Source: an uncultured Bacilli bacterium
GTDB taxonomy: Bacteria > Bacillota_I > Bacilli_A > RF39 > UBA660
NCBI GenBank assembly: GCA_934157235.1
Contig: CAKPHH010000001.1
Location: forward strand, 453,546 to 517,545
Direction: 5' to 3'
Length of the DNA stretch: 64,000 bases
Shown: in pieces, positions 26,557-35,056 of the stretch
Layout: the number at the start of each line of letters is the position of its first letter
How positions within the stretch are numbered: the first letter of the stretch is position 1
Translations under genes and position numbers: made by a program
The notes under the pieces: generated by a model
The model's database searches: none
Told to the model about the DNA's origin: nothing
Seen by the model: the letters and a program-made list of their open reading frames with translations, nothing else

Positions 26557-27246
26557 TTAATTAAAAATATTACTCAAAATAGACTCTCCGTATTTTATAA
26601 TTTCATCTTCATTATACATTATTTTTCTAAACTTCTCAAACCCTAACTTATCATATATTTCTTTAACCGCAATTAAACTAAGTAAATATCCATTATACTT
26701 ATCATTTTTAAAAGATGTTCCATGAGAAATCTCATTCAAATTAGGAACTTCCATCGTAGTTTTTCTAACTTCATTTAAAAACTTATCATATGAATCCTTA
26801 GTAAAATTATACTCACCAGAAAATAACTGAGCCATTCCCTCATCAAACCAAATTATTCTCTTCATACCTAACTTTTCCCATACTAACTCTTGATACATAA
26901 TATGAAATAACTCATGTGAAGCACAATGTTTATAATGGTTAAGATTAGGGTTATCATTTTTTATATTAGGACTTAAACACATATTAATCATTCCCTGATC
27001 AAAAGTACCAGTTGCGTATTCCGGTAAAGACTCATTATCTCCTCTTAAATCATAAATAAACTCTCTAAACTTACCCAAATCATCAAAAAAATTAATCTGT
27101 ATTTTTTTAAAACTACCAACTCCAAATAACTTCTTATAAAATTCAAAAGAACTATTCAAAATATCCTCTAATCCTTCTGTAATAATACTCAAACTATCTG
27201 GTGCATATAAAATAAAATTATCATTATCAAACTGAACTTTTTCCAT
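26557..27246 (-). CDS. gluzincin metallopeptidase (MA-type)
   Basis: A 229-residue protein without a signal peptide. HELFH at about residue 113 gives the zinc HExxH motif, followed 20-25 residues later by WFDEGMAQLFSGEY, supplying the Glu ligand typical of gluzincins. Earlier LNHYKHCASHEL resembles peptidase-MA-like Bacillota proteins. The start has a GAGGAGG site and overlaps the S41 gene upstream by 20 bases, so the two peptidases are co-translated. Substrate unknown. Confidence 0.78.
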   Translation of the reverse strand: MEKVQFDNDNFILYAPDSLSIITEGLEDILNSSFEFYKKLFGVGSFKKIQINFFDDLGKFREFIYDLRGDNESLPEYATGTFDQGMINMCLSPNIKNDNPNLNHYKHCASHELFHIMYQELVWEKLGMKRIIWFDEGMAQLFSGEYNFTKDSYDKFLNEVRKTTMEVPNLNEISHGTSFKNDKYNGYLLSLIAVKEIYDKLGFEKFRKIMYNEDEIIKYGESILSNIFN

Positions 27247-28441
27247 TAAATTCCTCCTCTAAATATTGAAATGCCATCTTCATCTGTATATCTCTTCCAG
27301 CGACAATATCATTAATGGTTTCTTTTTTTTCTAAATCTGGCTTTATAAAAATTGGTTCTAATAACTCTGTTTTATCTTTAAAATACTCAAAAAAATTATC
27401 TTTTGAAAAACTAGTACAATTATAATCATTATCATAAAGAAAATAACTAGAACTTCTCTTAACAATTAAATCAGTACCTTCAATTTTATATTCAGATGGA
27501 TTATTACCAAAGGCATTAAGTGAAGTACTAATATTAGTTCCAATAACATAAGCACCTATTTTCTTTAACTCAACCAATGCCATTCTCCCAGAAGAAAATA
27601 CATATTCATTTATTAAAACAACAACCATCTTTCCTTTCAAAAACTCTATCAAAGGCCTAACAATACTAGAATCTCCTCCACCATTATATCTTAAATCTAT
27701 AATATACTTATCACTATGAATTGTACTAATCTTCTTAATTAACTCCTCCATTTTATCTTTATCCCGACAAACATTATAATGAATAACCACACAATCATTA
27801 ACCAACTCATAAGAATAATTTTCTGGAAGAAAACTTGCCTCTACTTCATCAACTAAATTATTAATATCAAAACTAATCACTTCCCTATGCACTCCATCAC
27901 TAACTAAAAAATCGAACTCGAAAGTTGTACTATCTATACTAGGTAAAGTTCTTAACATATCAATATCTTCAAGTATACTTACTTGTCTTGTTCTTAAATA
28001 TTCTTCTGTTGAGTAACAACAAATTTCTTCTATTTCATCCAATAACTTATTAACTATAACACCATTAATCTCTAATACTTTCCAAGCCTTATATTTATTA
28101 AACTTTGAAGGCACATTAATTATATAAACTTCATTATCTTCGATCTTTAACTCAATAGGTAAATATCTTTCCTCACGAAAAAGTACTTTAGTATGTGAAT
28201 CATACTTAGAAAGCATAAATTTAATTAAAAAGTTTATTATATAACAAATATCATATTGATCATATCTATCTTTAACTAGCTGATTTTCAATTTTTTGTTT
28301 CAACTCTTTCTTTGTATGAAAAAAGTAAAATCCAGGATGTCCAAAAAACTCCATATCCTTCCACACAACTTTTCCGTTATCAATAAAATTAAATGCATCT
28401 TGTATAACCTTTTTAGCCTCATCCTTACTAAAGTACTTCAT
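27227..28441 (-). CDS. S41 family (C-terminal processing type) serine peptidase
   Basis: A 404-residue soluble protein. The C-terminal half has DLRYNGGGDSS and INEYVFSSGRMALVELK, where the Ser after the aromatic/Phe is the expected nucleophile of tail-specific peptidases. IGTNIS, GNNPSEYKI and the final YFLYDND part belong to the same fold. The Lys of the Ser-Lys dyad should lie in the same region but I cannot assign it. There is no signal peptide, so it acts in the cytoplasm. The start could be GTG 28450 or ATG 28444; the ATG at 28441 best follows the AGGTGAT site. Two adjacent peptidase genes downstream suggest a common pathway. Confidence 0.8.
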   Translation of the reverse strand: MKYFSKDEAKKVIQDAFNFIDNGKVVWKDMEFFGHPGFYFFHTKKELKQKIENQLVKDRYDQYDICYIINFLIKFMLSKYDSHTKVLFREERYLPIELKIEDNEVYIINVPSKFNKYKAWKVLEINGVIVNKLLDEIEEICCYSTEEYLRTRQVSILEDIDMLRTLPSIDSTTFEFDFLVSDGVHREVISFDINNLVDEVEASFLPENYSYELVNDCVVIHYNVCRDKDKMEELIKKISTIHSDKYIIDLRYNGGGDSSIVRPLIEFLKGKMVVVLINEYVFSSGRMALVELKKIGAYVIGTNISTSLNAFGNNPSEYKIEGTDLIVKRSSSYFLYDNDYNCTSFSKDNFFEYFKDKTELLEPIFIKPDLEKKETINDIVAGRDIQMKMAFQYLEEEFNGKSSV

Positions 28442-28450
28442 CATTATCAC

Positions 28451-28996
28451 CTACTCTAAATCTTCTCTAACAATAGAATACATATACGTATCATGATATC
28501 CATCTTTTAAAATAACATAACTTCTAAGAAGGCCTTCATACCTCATACCACACTTTTCCATAACCTTTCTAGAAGCTTCATTAGAAACAACGCAACAAGT
28601 CTGAAATCTATTAACAAGTAACTCTTCAAAAGCATATTTTATAACTCTTTTTAAAGCCTCACTCATATAACCATTATTACAATATTTCTCATCTATGGCA
28701 TAAGTTGCTTCAACGCATTCATTTACTTCTTCTACTTTTAATACAATCATTCCAATTATCTTACCAGTATCTTTTAAAGTTATAACCCAGTTATAGTAAT
28801 CTTCATTTTTATTCTTTTCATCAATCATTTCTAAAGAAGAAATCTCTTCTTCTAGTGTTCTCTTCTCTTTATTTAGATAATATAAAAATCTCTCTTGATT
28901 AATAAAACCATTATATATTTCTATAGCATCTTCTTTATAAATTCTTCTTAGTAATAGTCGATCAGTCTCCAATTTCTTAGTTCCGTTATGTCTCAT
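28451..28996 (-). CDS. GNAT N-acetyltransferase (RimJ/RimL-type)
   Basis: A 181-residue acetyltransferase from the ATG at 28996, directly after the stop of the HD gene. LETDRLLLRRIYKEDA is the first strand-helix of RimJ/RimL-type GNATs. IGMIVLKVEEV and ATYAIDEKYCNNGYMSEALKRVIKY hold the acetyl-CoA loop (usual Q/R-x-x-G-x-G/A is degenerate, CNNGYM). EASRKVMEKCGMRYEGLLRSYV is the C-terminal block. It probably acetylates a protein N-terminus or an antibiotic-like molecule. GGGG before the start is a weak ribosome site. Confidence 0.8.
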   Translation of the reverse strand: MRHNGTKKLETDRLLLRRIYKEDAIEIYNGFINQERFLYYLNKEKRTLEEEISSLEMIDEKNKNEDYYNWVITLKDTGKIIGMIVLKVEEVNECVEATYAIDEKYCNNGYMSEALKRVIKYAFEELLVNRFQTCCVVSNEASRKVMEKCGMRYEGLLRSYVILKDGYHDTYMYSIVREDLE

Positions 28997-28997
28997 C

Positions 28998-29411
28998 CTA
29001 AACCCCACTCTTTATAAATTCAATTAATAAAACACATCTCTTATATACAACTGAATCTTCTCCATATCTACTCTTTATATCTTTGAGTCTTTCTTCAAAG
29101 CCAACAACATTTCCATACTTATCAACTTGCATATCAGCTGTATTTAATATTTTTAAATATAAAGAACTATACTCCTCTTGAACAACGCCATGATAATATA
29201 CTTCTCTCCAGTATTTATAATTACTTCTTTTTAAAATATTTCCACCAACTACATTGTGATTCCCACCATCACAAAACTCATAACCAATATCATGATTAAG
29301 TCCTAAGACAAATAATTCTTCTAACTCTTCATTACTTAAATTATAGCTTTTACCAATTTCCACCATACGTCTCGCAACACTAATAGAATGTTTTACTCGA
29401 TCATTATCCAT
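28998..29411 (-). CDS. HD superfamily phosphohydrolase
   Basis: A 137-residue HD-domain protein. HSISVARRMVEIG supplies the first His, LGLNHDIGYEF the His-Asp pair, and VYYHGVVQEEY further metal ligands, with a late Asp in LNTADMQVDKYG. Such small HD enzymes hydrolyse nucleotides or phosphate esters. The upstream PNP-like gene is 4 bases away and the GNAT start follows its stop directly, so all three are in one unit. Substrate unknown. Confidence 0.8.
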   Translation of the reverse strand: MDNDRVKHSISVARRMVEIGKSYNLSNEELEELFVLGLNHDIGYEFCDGGNHNVVGGNILKRSNYKYWREVYYHGVVQEEYSSLYLKILNTADMQVDKYGNVVGFEERLKDIKSRYGEDSVVYKRCVLLIEFIKSGV

Positions 29412-29415
29412 ATCA

Positions 29416-30186
29416 TCACCCTTTAAATAATCTACATACTATCTCTGGTATTACTTCTTCTTTTACATAATGCCTGTACTTATTCTCCTCATCACTTCTA
29501 CCAGAAAATAAAGATTTATTCATAAGAACATTATCAGATACTACAAAAATAGCTCCAGCATTAACACCTATCAAAGAACTTGCTTTAAATAATGTAGCCG
29601 TCTCCATTTCGATAGTTAAAGCACCCTTCTCTAAGAACTCATTGATATGTACAAATTGTCCAAATATAGAGTCAACACTACAATTTAAAACATAATGATA
29701 TCTAACATCAAAACCTTGAGCCAATCCAACTATCTTATTAGTAAACTCTACTGTCGGATATTCTATCTCAAAAAACTCATCCTTAAAATTCCTATTCAAA
29801 TATCTAGAAGCTCCATCACAACAAATAGAACCTTTAGGAATAACAATATCTCCAATTTTTATCTCACTACTTAAAGAGCCAACTGAACCTATAAATAAAA
29901 TATTTTTACAATTAGTAACCCCTAAAGCAAGTACCATATCTAAAATAACTGGAGCTCCTACTTGTCCAACCTCAATATATGAAAAAGAAAAACCATCTCC
30001 ATAAATATTAAAGACTTTATCGCTTACTTTTTCTATTTTCAAAACTTTATCCTTAAATATTTCATGACTCCACCAAGGAGCAAGAACTACATTATCAAGT
30101 ATCTCTTCATATCCATATCTTTTAATTATATTTTCTCTAGTCGTTCCATATTTAAAATGCGCCTCTAAAATTTCATTGTACTTCAT
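29416..30186 (-). CDS. nucleoside phosphorylase family protein
   Basis: A 256-residue cytoplasmic protein of the PNP/UDP phosphorylase superfamily. The phosphate loop is in NILFIGSVGSLSSEI, and the nucleoside-binding and catalytic region is IEMETATLFKASSLIG with VFVVSDN, the hallmark Asp-Asn pair near the end. It cleaves purine or pyrimidine nucleosides with phosphate; the loop does not tell the base. GGAG precedes the ATG. It lies in a run with HD, GNAT, GrpB and NUDIX genes, consistent with nucleotide salvage or clean-up. Confidence 0.82.
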   Translation of the reverse strand: MKYNEILEAHFKYGTTRENIIKRYGYEEILDNVVLAPWWSHEIFKDKVLKIEKVSDKVFNIYGDGFSFSYIEVGQVGAPVILDMVLALGVTNCKNILFIGSVGSLSSEIKIGDIVIPKGSICCDGASRYLNRNFKDEFFEIEYPTVEFTNKIVGLAQGFDVRYHYVLNCSVDSIFGQFVHINEFLEKGALTIEMETATLFKASSLIGVNAGAIFVVSDNVLMNKSLFSGRSDEENKYRHYVKEEVIPEIVCRLFKG

Positions 30187-30195
30187 AAATATCTC

Positions 30196-30714
30196 CTACT
30201 TCTCCTCATAAGCTAACTTAATTATCTCATTAATAAACTCATTTTTAGATGCTGTATATTTTTTTCTATCGTCAGCATATTTTACTGCCAAATCTTTTTT
30301 CAACTCTTCATACTTTTCTAAAGCCCAAATATTTTTTCTTAAATAATCTCTAAAAAGAATAGACTCAATATATCTCTTACTACCAGGCTCCATAACATGA
30401 ATAAAATGTGTTCGGTTATCTTCATTTCCTTTTCGGACTAAAATTTCTCCCTCTGTAGAATCTTCTTTTACAGAATAAGGTTCTACCATAAACTTTTCCT
30501 TTACTTTATCAAAATCACTTAAATGCCTAACACCTACCGCTATATCAATAATAGGTTTAGCTGACAAACCTTCTATAGAAGTTGAACCAATATGTTCAAT
30601 AGCTAGTGCTAGATCTCCAAACATCTCTTTTAATTTTTTCTCTTCTTCTAAGTACATATCCTTCCATTTTGGATTATACTTCTCCAACTTAACAGTCCCA
30701 ACTTTTAATCCCAT
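30196..30714 (-). CDS. GrpB family protein (UPF0157)
   Basis: A 172-residue protein with the GrpB/UPF0157 signature YNPKWKDMYLEEEKKL, AIEHIGSTSIEGLSAKPIIDI and THFIHVMEPGSKRYIESILFRDYLR, followed by a C-terminal helix with YTASKNEFINEII. The fold is that of nucleotidyltransferases (GSTS with acidic D-x-A). Biochemical role of the family is not settled; it is often fused to dephospho-CoA kinase or glutamate-rich proteins. The Shine-Dalgarno is weak (AGGATG, 12 bases). It stands at the head of the salvage-type run, with a 119-base gap upstream. Confidence 0.82.
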   Translation of the reverse strand: MGLKVGTVKLEKYNPKWKDMYLEEEKKLKEMFGDLALAIEHIGSTSIEGLSAKPIIDIAVGVRHLSDFDKVKEKFMVEPYSVKEDSTEGEILVRKGNEDNRTHFIHVMEPGSKRYIESILFRDYLRKNIWALEKYEELKKDLAVKYADDRKKYTASKNEFINEIIKLAYEEK

Positions 30715-30833
30715 AATATAAACACATCCTAATATATCGTTACATCATATCATAAATATAATCCAGATGTCTATCCTTTTTTCATCTTATAATAGAGTAA
30801 ACTTTTCCTACTAAAATTAAATCAAAAAAACTC

Positions 30834-31253
30834 CTATACATTATCCTTTTCTAATATTTCAAGTATTATTTTCTCAACTGATTTCCAAGTGTTTTTTAAA
30901 CTGTCATAACTTAAAACTTCTAAGACTTTATCAACTGGAGTCCAAACAACATCATGCGTATCTTCACTTTGATTATTACTTTTTCCTTTATCAACTGCAA
31001 AAAACATGTAACAAGCACATTCTTCACCCTTTGGTGTTGTATATTTTTCTACAAAAGGTTCATACTCATCAATTATAAAAGCTATTCTCTTTGTCTCTTC
31101 AGCAACCTCTCTTACTGCTGTTTGCTTTAACGTTTCACCTTCTTCTACATGTCCTTTTGGAAACGAATAATCATTTTGCCTCTTCCTATAAATAACCACA
31201 ACCTCTCTTGACTCTTTTCTTATCAAAAAACATCCTGCCTTTTTAGTAACCAT
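30834..31253 (-). CDS. NUDIX hydrolase
   Basis: A 139-residue hydrolase. A complete Nudix box, GHVEEGETLKQTAVREVAEE, is at residues about 34-53. It follows the strands AGCFLIRKESREVVVIYR and FPK, and YMFFAVDKGKSN and W.PVDKVLEVLSY come later. The box gives Mg-dependent hydrolysis of nucleoside diphosphate-linked substrates such as dinucleoside polyphosphates. GAGGAG precedes the ATG. It is 24 bases downstream of the glycosyltransferase gene. Substrate not determinable from sequence. Confidence 0.85.
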   Translation of the reverse strand: MVTKKAGCFLIRKESREVVVIYRKRQNDYSFPKGHVEEGETLKQTAVREVAEETKRIAFIIDEYEPFVEKYTTPKGEECACYMFFAVDKGKSNNQSEDTHDVVWTPVDKVLEVLSYDSLKNTWKSVEKIILEILEKDNV

Positions 31254-31277
31254 ACAATTAACTCCTCTACATCTAAA

Positions 31278-32255
31278 CTATATATAAGATGAAATATAAT
31301 TATTTAAAAACTCTACTTCTTTATCACTAACATTAATATAACTTGATATATCTAAATATTTTAAACAAGAAAACATCGAATTATGTAAAACTTTATCTAA
31401 AGTACCTTCGCTATAATCACTAGACTTTATCAAATCAACCAAATTAATTAAAGACTTAAACACTCTAAATATATAAGCATTTTTAATTCTTAAATCATCC
31501 TCTACCAACATTCTCTTATAAACTTCTTCAATAAATAGCATATGATCCTTAATAACCTTATCATTAACTTTTCTTCTACTAATCGAATAATCATTTATAT
31601 AATAGTTGTACCAAATACTAGAACTTAAACCTATTCGTTTTACTCTATTCATAAAATCAATCATAAATAAAGTATCTTCACTCATTCCAAGACTACTATT
31701 AAATCTTAAATCACCAAGTACGCATCTTTTATAAATCCTCGTATATATTCTTCCTGTTGGAAGACTACCAATATTTTTATTATCCTCCTTCAATTTACCC
31801 GACAACAACTTATCCATAACTAAATTTAAATTACTCTCATCGTAAATATAAAATCCCTCATCACATTTTCTCATCTTTACAACATCACTATTTTTAACTT
31901 CATTATATCCACCAATTACTAAATCTAAATCATTACCATTAATCAAACTAAATGCTTCTTCTAAAAAATTATCTTCTAAAGTATCATCACTATCTACAAA
32001 AGCTAAATACAAAGAACTAGAACTATCTATACCAATATTTCTAGCTCGACTTACGCCTCCATTAACTACATGTTTAACAATAAAATTACTTTTATCTTTA
32101 ACATACTCATCCAAAAATAATTTAACTTCATCAAAACTACCATCATCAATTATATAAACTCTATAATCTTTAAAAGACTGTCTTTCTATACTTTCTAAAC
32201 ATCGTTTCAAATCACTAATTGGTGTATTATAAACCGGCACAATTATATCTATCAT
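31278..32255 (-). CDS. family 2 glycosyltransferase
   Basis: A 325-residue inverting glycosyltransferase of GT-A fold. MIDIIVPVYNT starts the first strand, VYIIDDGSFDE has the UDP-binding Asp, and SRARNIGIDSSSSLYLAFVDSDD carries the catalytic DxD (DSD). A later EDTLFMIDF supplies the base. GRIYTRIYKR and the C-terminal helices are typical of small wall-glycan or teichoic-decoration transferases. GAGG precedes the ATG. It sits just downstream of a short CYTH-like remnant and upstream of the NUDIX gene. Sugar and acceptor unknown. Confidence 0.85.
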   Translation of the reverse strand: MIDIIVPVYNTPISDLKRCLESIERQSFKDYRVYIIDDGSFDEVKLFLDEYVKDKSNFIVKHVVNGGVSRARNIGIDSSSSLYLAFVDSDDTLEDNFLEEAFSLINGNDLDLVIGGYNEVKNSDVVKMRKCDEGFYIYDESNLNLVMDKLLSGKLKEDNKNIGSLPTGRIYTRIYKRCVLGDLRFNSSLGMSEDTLFMIDFMNRVKRIGLSSSIWYNYYINDYSISRRKVNDKVIKDHMLFIEEVYKRMLVEDDLRIKNAYIFRVFKSLINLVDLIKSSDYSEGTLDKVLHNSMFSCLKYLDISSYINVSDKEVEFLNNYISSYI

Positions 32256-32256
32256 T

Positions 32257-32374
32257 TTAAACCTCTATTTTAAATTTCTTAATCATCATTTCTGTCTTAC
32301 CCATATCTTACTCTTTTGATACTTTAATACCAAGTCCATCAATAAACTTCAACTAGTATTTCTATTTCTTTCAT
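32257..32374 (-). pseudogene. CYTH-like adenylate cyclase remnant
   Basis: GGAGGG precedes an ATG at 32374 reading MKEIEILVEVY, the first strand of CYTH (class IV adenylate cyclase/thiamin triphosphatase) domains with its ExExK-like start. It is then lost after about ten codons. A further frame reads FIDGLGIKVSKE and ends KTEMMIKKFKIEV, like the end of the same family. The middle is deleted, so this is a ~118-base remnant only. Confidence 0.45.
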
Positions 32375-32420
32375 AAAGTATCCCTCCAAAATAATTATAT
32401 CAAAAAAGTAGATCTAAAAT

Positions 32421-33287
32421 CTACTTAACCAATAAACAATAATTAACTCCTTTAGGAGCATATATTCTATTATTTGGATTCATTGTATTATAATCATAAA
32501 AATATTCTCTATCAATATCAGTACTATCTAAATCTTCATATACTTGAAGCCCACATAAACTACCTAGTTTTAAAATATCTTCTCTAGAATATTTACTTTT
32601 CATTGCTTCCCCTGCCTCTTTAGCCAAGTCCTCTTTTTCTCTATTATAATCATCTTCCCTAACCGGATAATCAAAAATAATAGAACTTCCCTTTTCCATA
32701 TTATCAGCAAGTAACTTTATCATCCTAAAGAAAACATCTTTTTCCAAATAATAACTAACTCCAAGGATTGAAAACAAAGTCTTTTTATTCCTATCAAAAC
32801 CCCCTTCTAAAAGCAAATTAATCCAATCACCATTAAAGTCACATCCAACATAATAGACACCCTTAGAATCAATTTTAGCTAGTTCTATTCTTCTCTTCTT
32901 ATCTTTAATCATTTCCTCTTTATCAACTTCAAATACATCAACTTTATCATTTACTTTATATCCCGATGTATCATAACCAGATCCTAATAAAACATATTGT
33001 CTAAGTCCTAACTTAATTTCATTATTTAAATGTCTTTCATTAAAACTACTTCTAGCTAAAATTGAAGGAGCTAAATGATTATTAACAATCCATCCTAAAG
33101 AATCATTACCATTATAATCTGCATTAAAAAATGAAATTCCTGAAGTCATACTAAAAGAAATATTTTTATACTCTTCATCACTTAAAATTTTTCTTGCTAA
33201 CACATCATCATAAATTTTAATATTACTATTTTCTGTATGATAACATCTCGCAAAACAACTAATTAAAGCTGTCATATTATCTAACAT
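32421..33287 (-). CDS. class I SAM-dependent methyltransferase (leucine carboxyl methyltransferase type)
   Basis: A 288-residue methyltransferase. The start at 33287 follows GGAGG by 8 bases; the ORF opens one codon set earlier at 33302. LGLRQYVLLGSGYDTSGYK gives motif I (G-S-G-Y-D-T is the hallmark of the LCM-like family), DVFEVDKEEM binds SAM through its acidic residue, and LFSILGVSYYL plus SSIIFDYPVRED follow. The family methylates carboxyl groups of small molecules or peptides. It is isolated by terminators on both sides. Substrate unknown. Confidence 0.78.
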   Translation of the reverse strand: MLDNMTALISCFARCYHTENSNIKIYDDVLARKILSDEEYKNISFSMTSGISFFNADYNGNDSLGWIVNNHLAPSILARSSFNERHLNNEIKLGLRQYVLLGSGYDTSGYKVNDKVDVFEVDKEEMIKDKKRRIELAKIDSKGVYYVGCDFNGDWINLLLEGGFDRNKKTLFSILGVSYYLEKDVFFRMIKLLADNMEKGSSIIFDYPVREDDYNREKEDLAKEAGEAMKSKYSREDILKLGSLCGLQVYEDLDSTDIDREYFYDYNTMNPNNRIYAPKGVNYCLLVK

Positions 33288-33380
33288 ATTTATCGCCTCC
33301 ACATATTAACTACCACAATACCCTTCCTATTACTAGTCTTGAAAAAGTCTCCAAAATGTGGTAATATAAAGACAGAAAAT

Positions 33381-33422
33381 AAAAGAAATGGACAAAGTTT
33401 TTATAACAAATCCATTTCTTTT
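33381..33422 (-). terminator. Rho-independent terminator of lipoprotein gene
   Basis: Stem AAAAGAAATGGA (33381..33392) with TCCATTTCTTTT (33411..33422) and an 18-base loop; on the minus strand the run TTTTATTTTC follows. It lies 11 bases beyond the stop of the lipoprotein at 33433. Confidence 0.7.
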
Positions 33423-33432
33423 TTATTTAATA

Positions 33433-33963
33433 TTACTTTTCAATTTCACATTTATAATTACTCAAATTACATACATACTTATTATCATCATTATAAACAC
33501 TAAAAACAATCTTATTACCATCAACATCCTTAATACTTGATGGAATAATCTTTTTATCATTATACTTAAAATCAACATCTATCATCTTACTATTTTCTCT
33601 ATCTAACTCATAAATAAAAGTACTAGGAGTGTCCCCATTTCCTATTCCATATAGTTTATCAAAAACAAAAGAATATATAGAATTCTTAACATAAGCTTCA
33701 GTCTGACTAGATTCAAAAGTATCAAGTAAAATATAATCATCTTCCCCTACTTTATAAAATAACCCAGTCATAACAGCTAAAGAATCTTTACTAGTCATAT
33801 CTGCTAATACATATAAATCACTACTACCATCTTCATATATATAACTATATGGATTAAGATCTTTATCTTTTAAATCATAATGTTTAAATGTTCCCTTTTT
33901 ACTACTATTACTACATCCACAAACTACAAGTACTAACATCAAAATAATAAATAGTTTTTTCAT
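33433..33963 (-). CDS. lipoprotein, unknown function
   Basis: A 176-residue exported lipoprotein. The signal MKKLFIILMLVLVVCGC has a lipobox-like V-C-G-C; Cys17 would carry the lipid, so the -1 residue is Gly and -3 Val. The mature part starts SNSSKKG and is a mixed alpha/beta domain with CNLSNYKC near the end that may be a disulfide. I see no family motif. AAGG precedes the ATG and the GNAT gene upstream is 5 bases away, so the two share a transcript. It probably sits on the outer face of the membrane. Confidence 0.65.
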   Translation of the reverse strand: MKKLFIILMLVLVVCGCSNSSKKGTFKHYDLKDKDLNPYSYIYEDGSSDLYVLADMTSKDSLAVMTGLFYKVGEDDYILLDTFESSQTEAYVKNSIYSFVFDKLYGIGNGDTPSTFIYELDRENSKMIDVDFKYNDKKIIPSSIKDVDGNKIVFSVYNDDNKYVCNLSNYKCEIEK

Positions 33964-33968
33964 AAAAT

Positions 33969-34478
33969 TTACCTTTCTAATATAAAATGAACATCATCAA
34001 CACTAACTCCATCTTCTACTTTTACATTCTTTTCAATACCACATTTTTTAAATCCTAACTTCTCTACATTATGTAAAGATCTAACATTATTAGAAAAAAT
34101 AACAGCAGTTAAAGTATTTAAATCTAACTCTTTAAAACCATATTCAATTATTCTTTTTAAAGCCTCTGTACCATAATGTTTATTCTGCATAGCCATCGTA
34201 ATACAAAGTCCTACTTCTGCACTGCCATTTTCTATATCCATTAATTCTACATTTCCAATATATGATCCATCTTCCTTAGAAATCATTGAGAAGACCTGTG
34301 CTCCTTCTTCCAATTTAGCCTTTACCCAATTAACTTCATCTTCTCTTGAATAAACTCTAATTTTAGTAGAAATACATTTTTGTATTTCTCTATCATTAAC
34401 CATAATTAAATAGTCATCTATTAAATCCAAAGAAACATGTATATAATTTATTTTTTCTGATTCAAAAACACTTTTCAT
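33969..34478 (-). CDS. GNAT N-acetyltransferase
   Basis: A 169-residue acetyltransferase of RimJ/RimL type. KINYIHVSLDLIDDYLIMVND begins the fold, GSYIGNVELMDIENGSAEVGLCITMAMQNKHYGTEALKRIIEYGFK holds the acetyl-CoA region (QNKHYGTEA, a Q/R-x-x-G-x-A variant), and SLHNVEKLGFKKCGIEK is the C-terminal signature. It overlaps the upstream gene by 4 bases with GGAAAA before its ATG. Likely acceptor is an amino group of a protein or small molecule. Confidence 0.82.
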   Translation of the reverse strand: MKSVFESEKINYIHVSLDLIDDYLIMVNDREIQKCISTKIRVYSREDEVNWVKAKLEEGAQVFSMISKEDGSYIGNVELMDIENGSAEVGLCITMAMQNKHYGTEALKRIIEYGFKELDLNTLTAVIFSNNVRSLHNVEKLGFKKCGIEKNVKVEDGVSVDDVHFILER

Positions 34479-35056
34479 ATTTTAATTTTCCTCTCTCCAT
34501 CACGCTTAATTCTACTTTGAACTTCTTCTCTAAACTCTGGATAACATTCAAGTAAACTACTAATTGCGTAATCATTGCCATTATTATAAAACATAATATA
34601 CTTATCAATCAAGTCACTATTATCAAAAGGAATACTACTAGGTCTATCTGGATAATGATATATTTTTAAATGACCAAGTTTCTCTTCTTTTTCTAGTGCC
34701 CCTAAAACATTTTCATAATATGTCTTTCTTATAGGTTTAATACTCTCTTCAAATGAAATAATTTCAGGTCTCCATAAATAATCATAATGTCTAAAAAGCT
34801 TACCTGGTAACTCATAAACATATCCTTCATGATTATAATTATCCTCTAAAACTCCAGGCCTTCTTTCTACTAGTATTAACTTTTCATCATCCACTGCTAA
34901 AACAGTATCTAAATCTCCCTTACCTTCTCCCATAAATAACATGGCTACAGTCTTATTTTCTGTTGCGTAAATACACTTTTTACCATGCGTGGACACATGA
35001 GCTTTTACTGAATCAATATTACCATTAAAACTTCCGTGATAAACAATATCTTTCAT
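34475..35056 (-). CDS. uncharacterised protein beginning with an H-G-S motif, possible ADP-ribosyltransferase fold
   Basis: A 193-residue soluble protein. The N-terminus VYHGSFNGNIDSVKAHVSTHGKKCIYAT puts His-Gly-Ser next to a first strand and Y-A-T to a second, as in the early strands of the ADP-ribosyltransferase fold (for example KptA-like proteins). Then AVAMLF, ERRPGVLEDNY, GYVYELPGKLF and a helical C-terminus. I do not see a certain catalytic Glu, so this is only a suggestion. GGAG precedes the ATG. It overlaps the tag gene by 4 bases, so it is co-translated with a DNA glycosylase and a GNAT. Confidence 0.4.
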   Translation of the reverse strand: MKDIVYHGSFNGNIDSVKAHVSTHGKKCIYATENKTVAMLFMGEGKGDLDTVLAVDDEKLILVERRPGVLEDNYNHEGYVYELPGKLFRHYDYLWRPEIISFEESIKPIRKTYYENVLGALEKEEKLGHLKIYHYPDRPSSIPFDNSDLIDKYIMFYNNGNDYAISSLLECYPEFREEVQSRIKRDGERKIKI

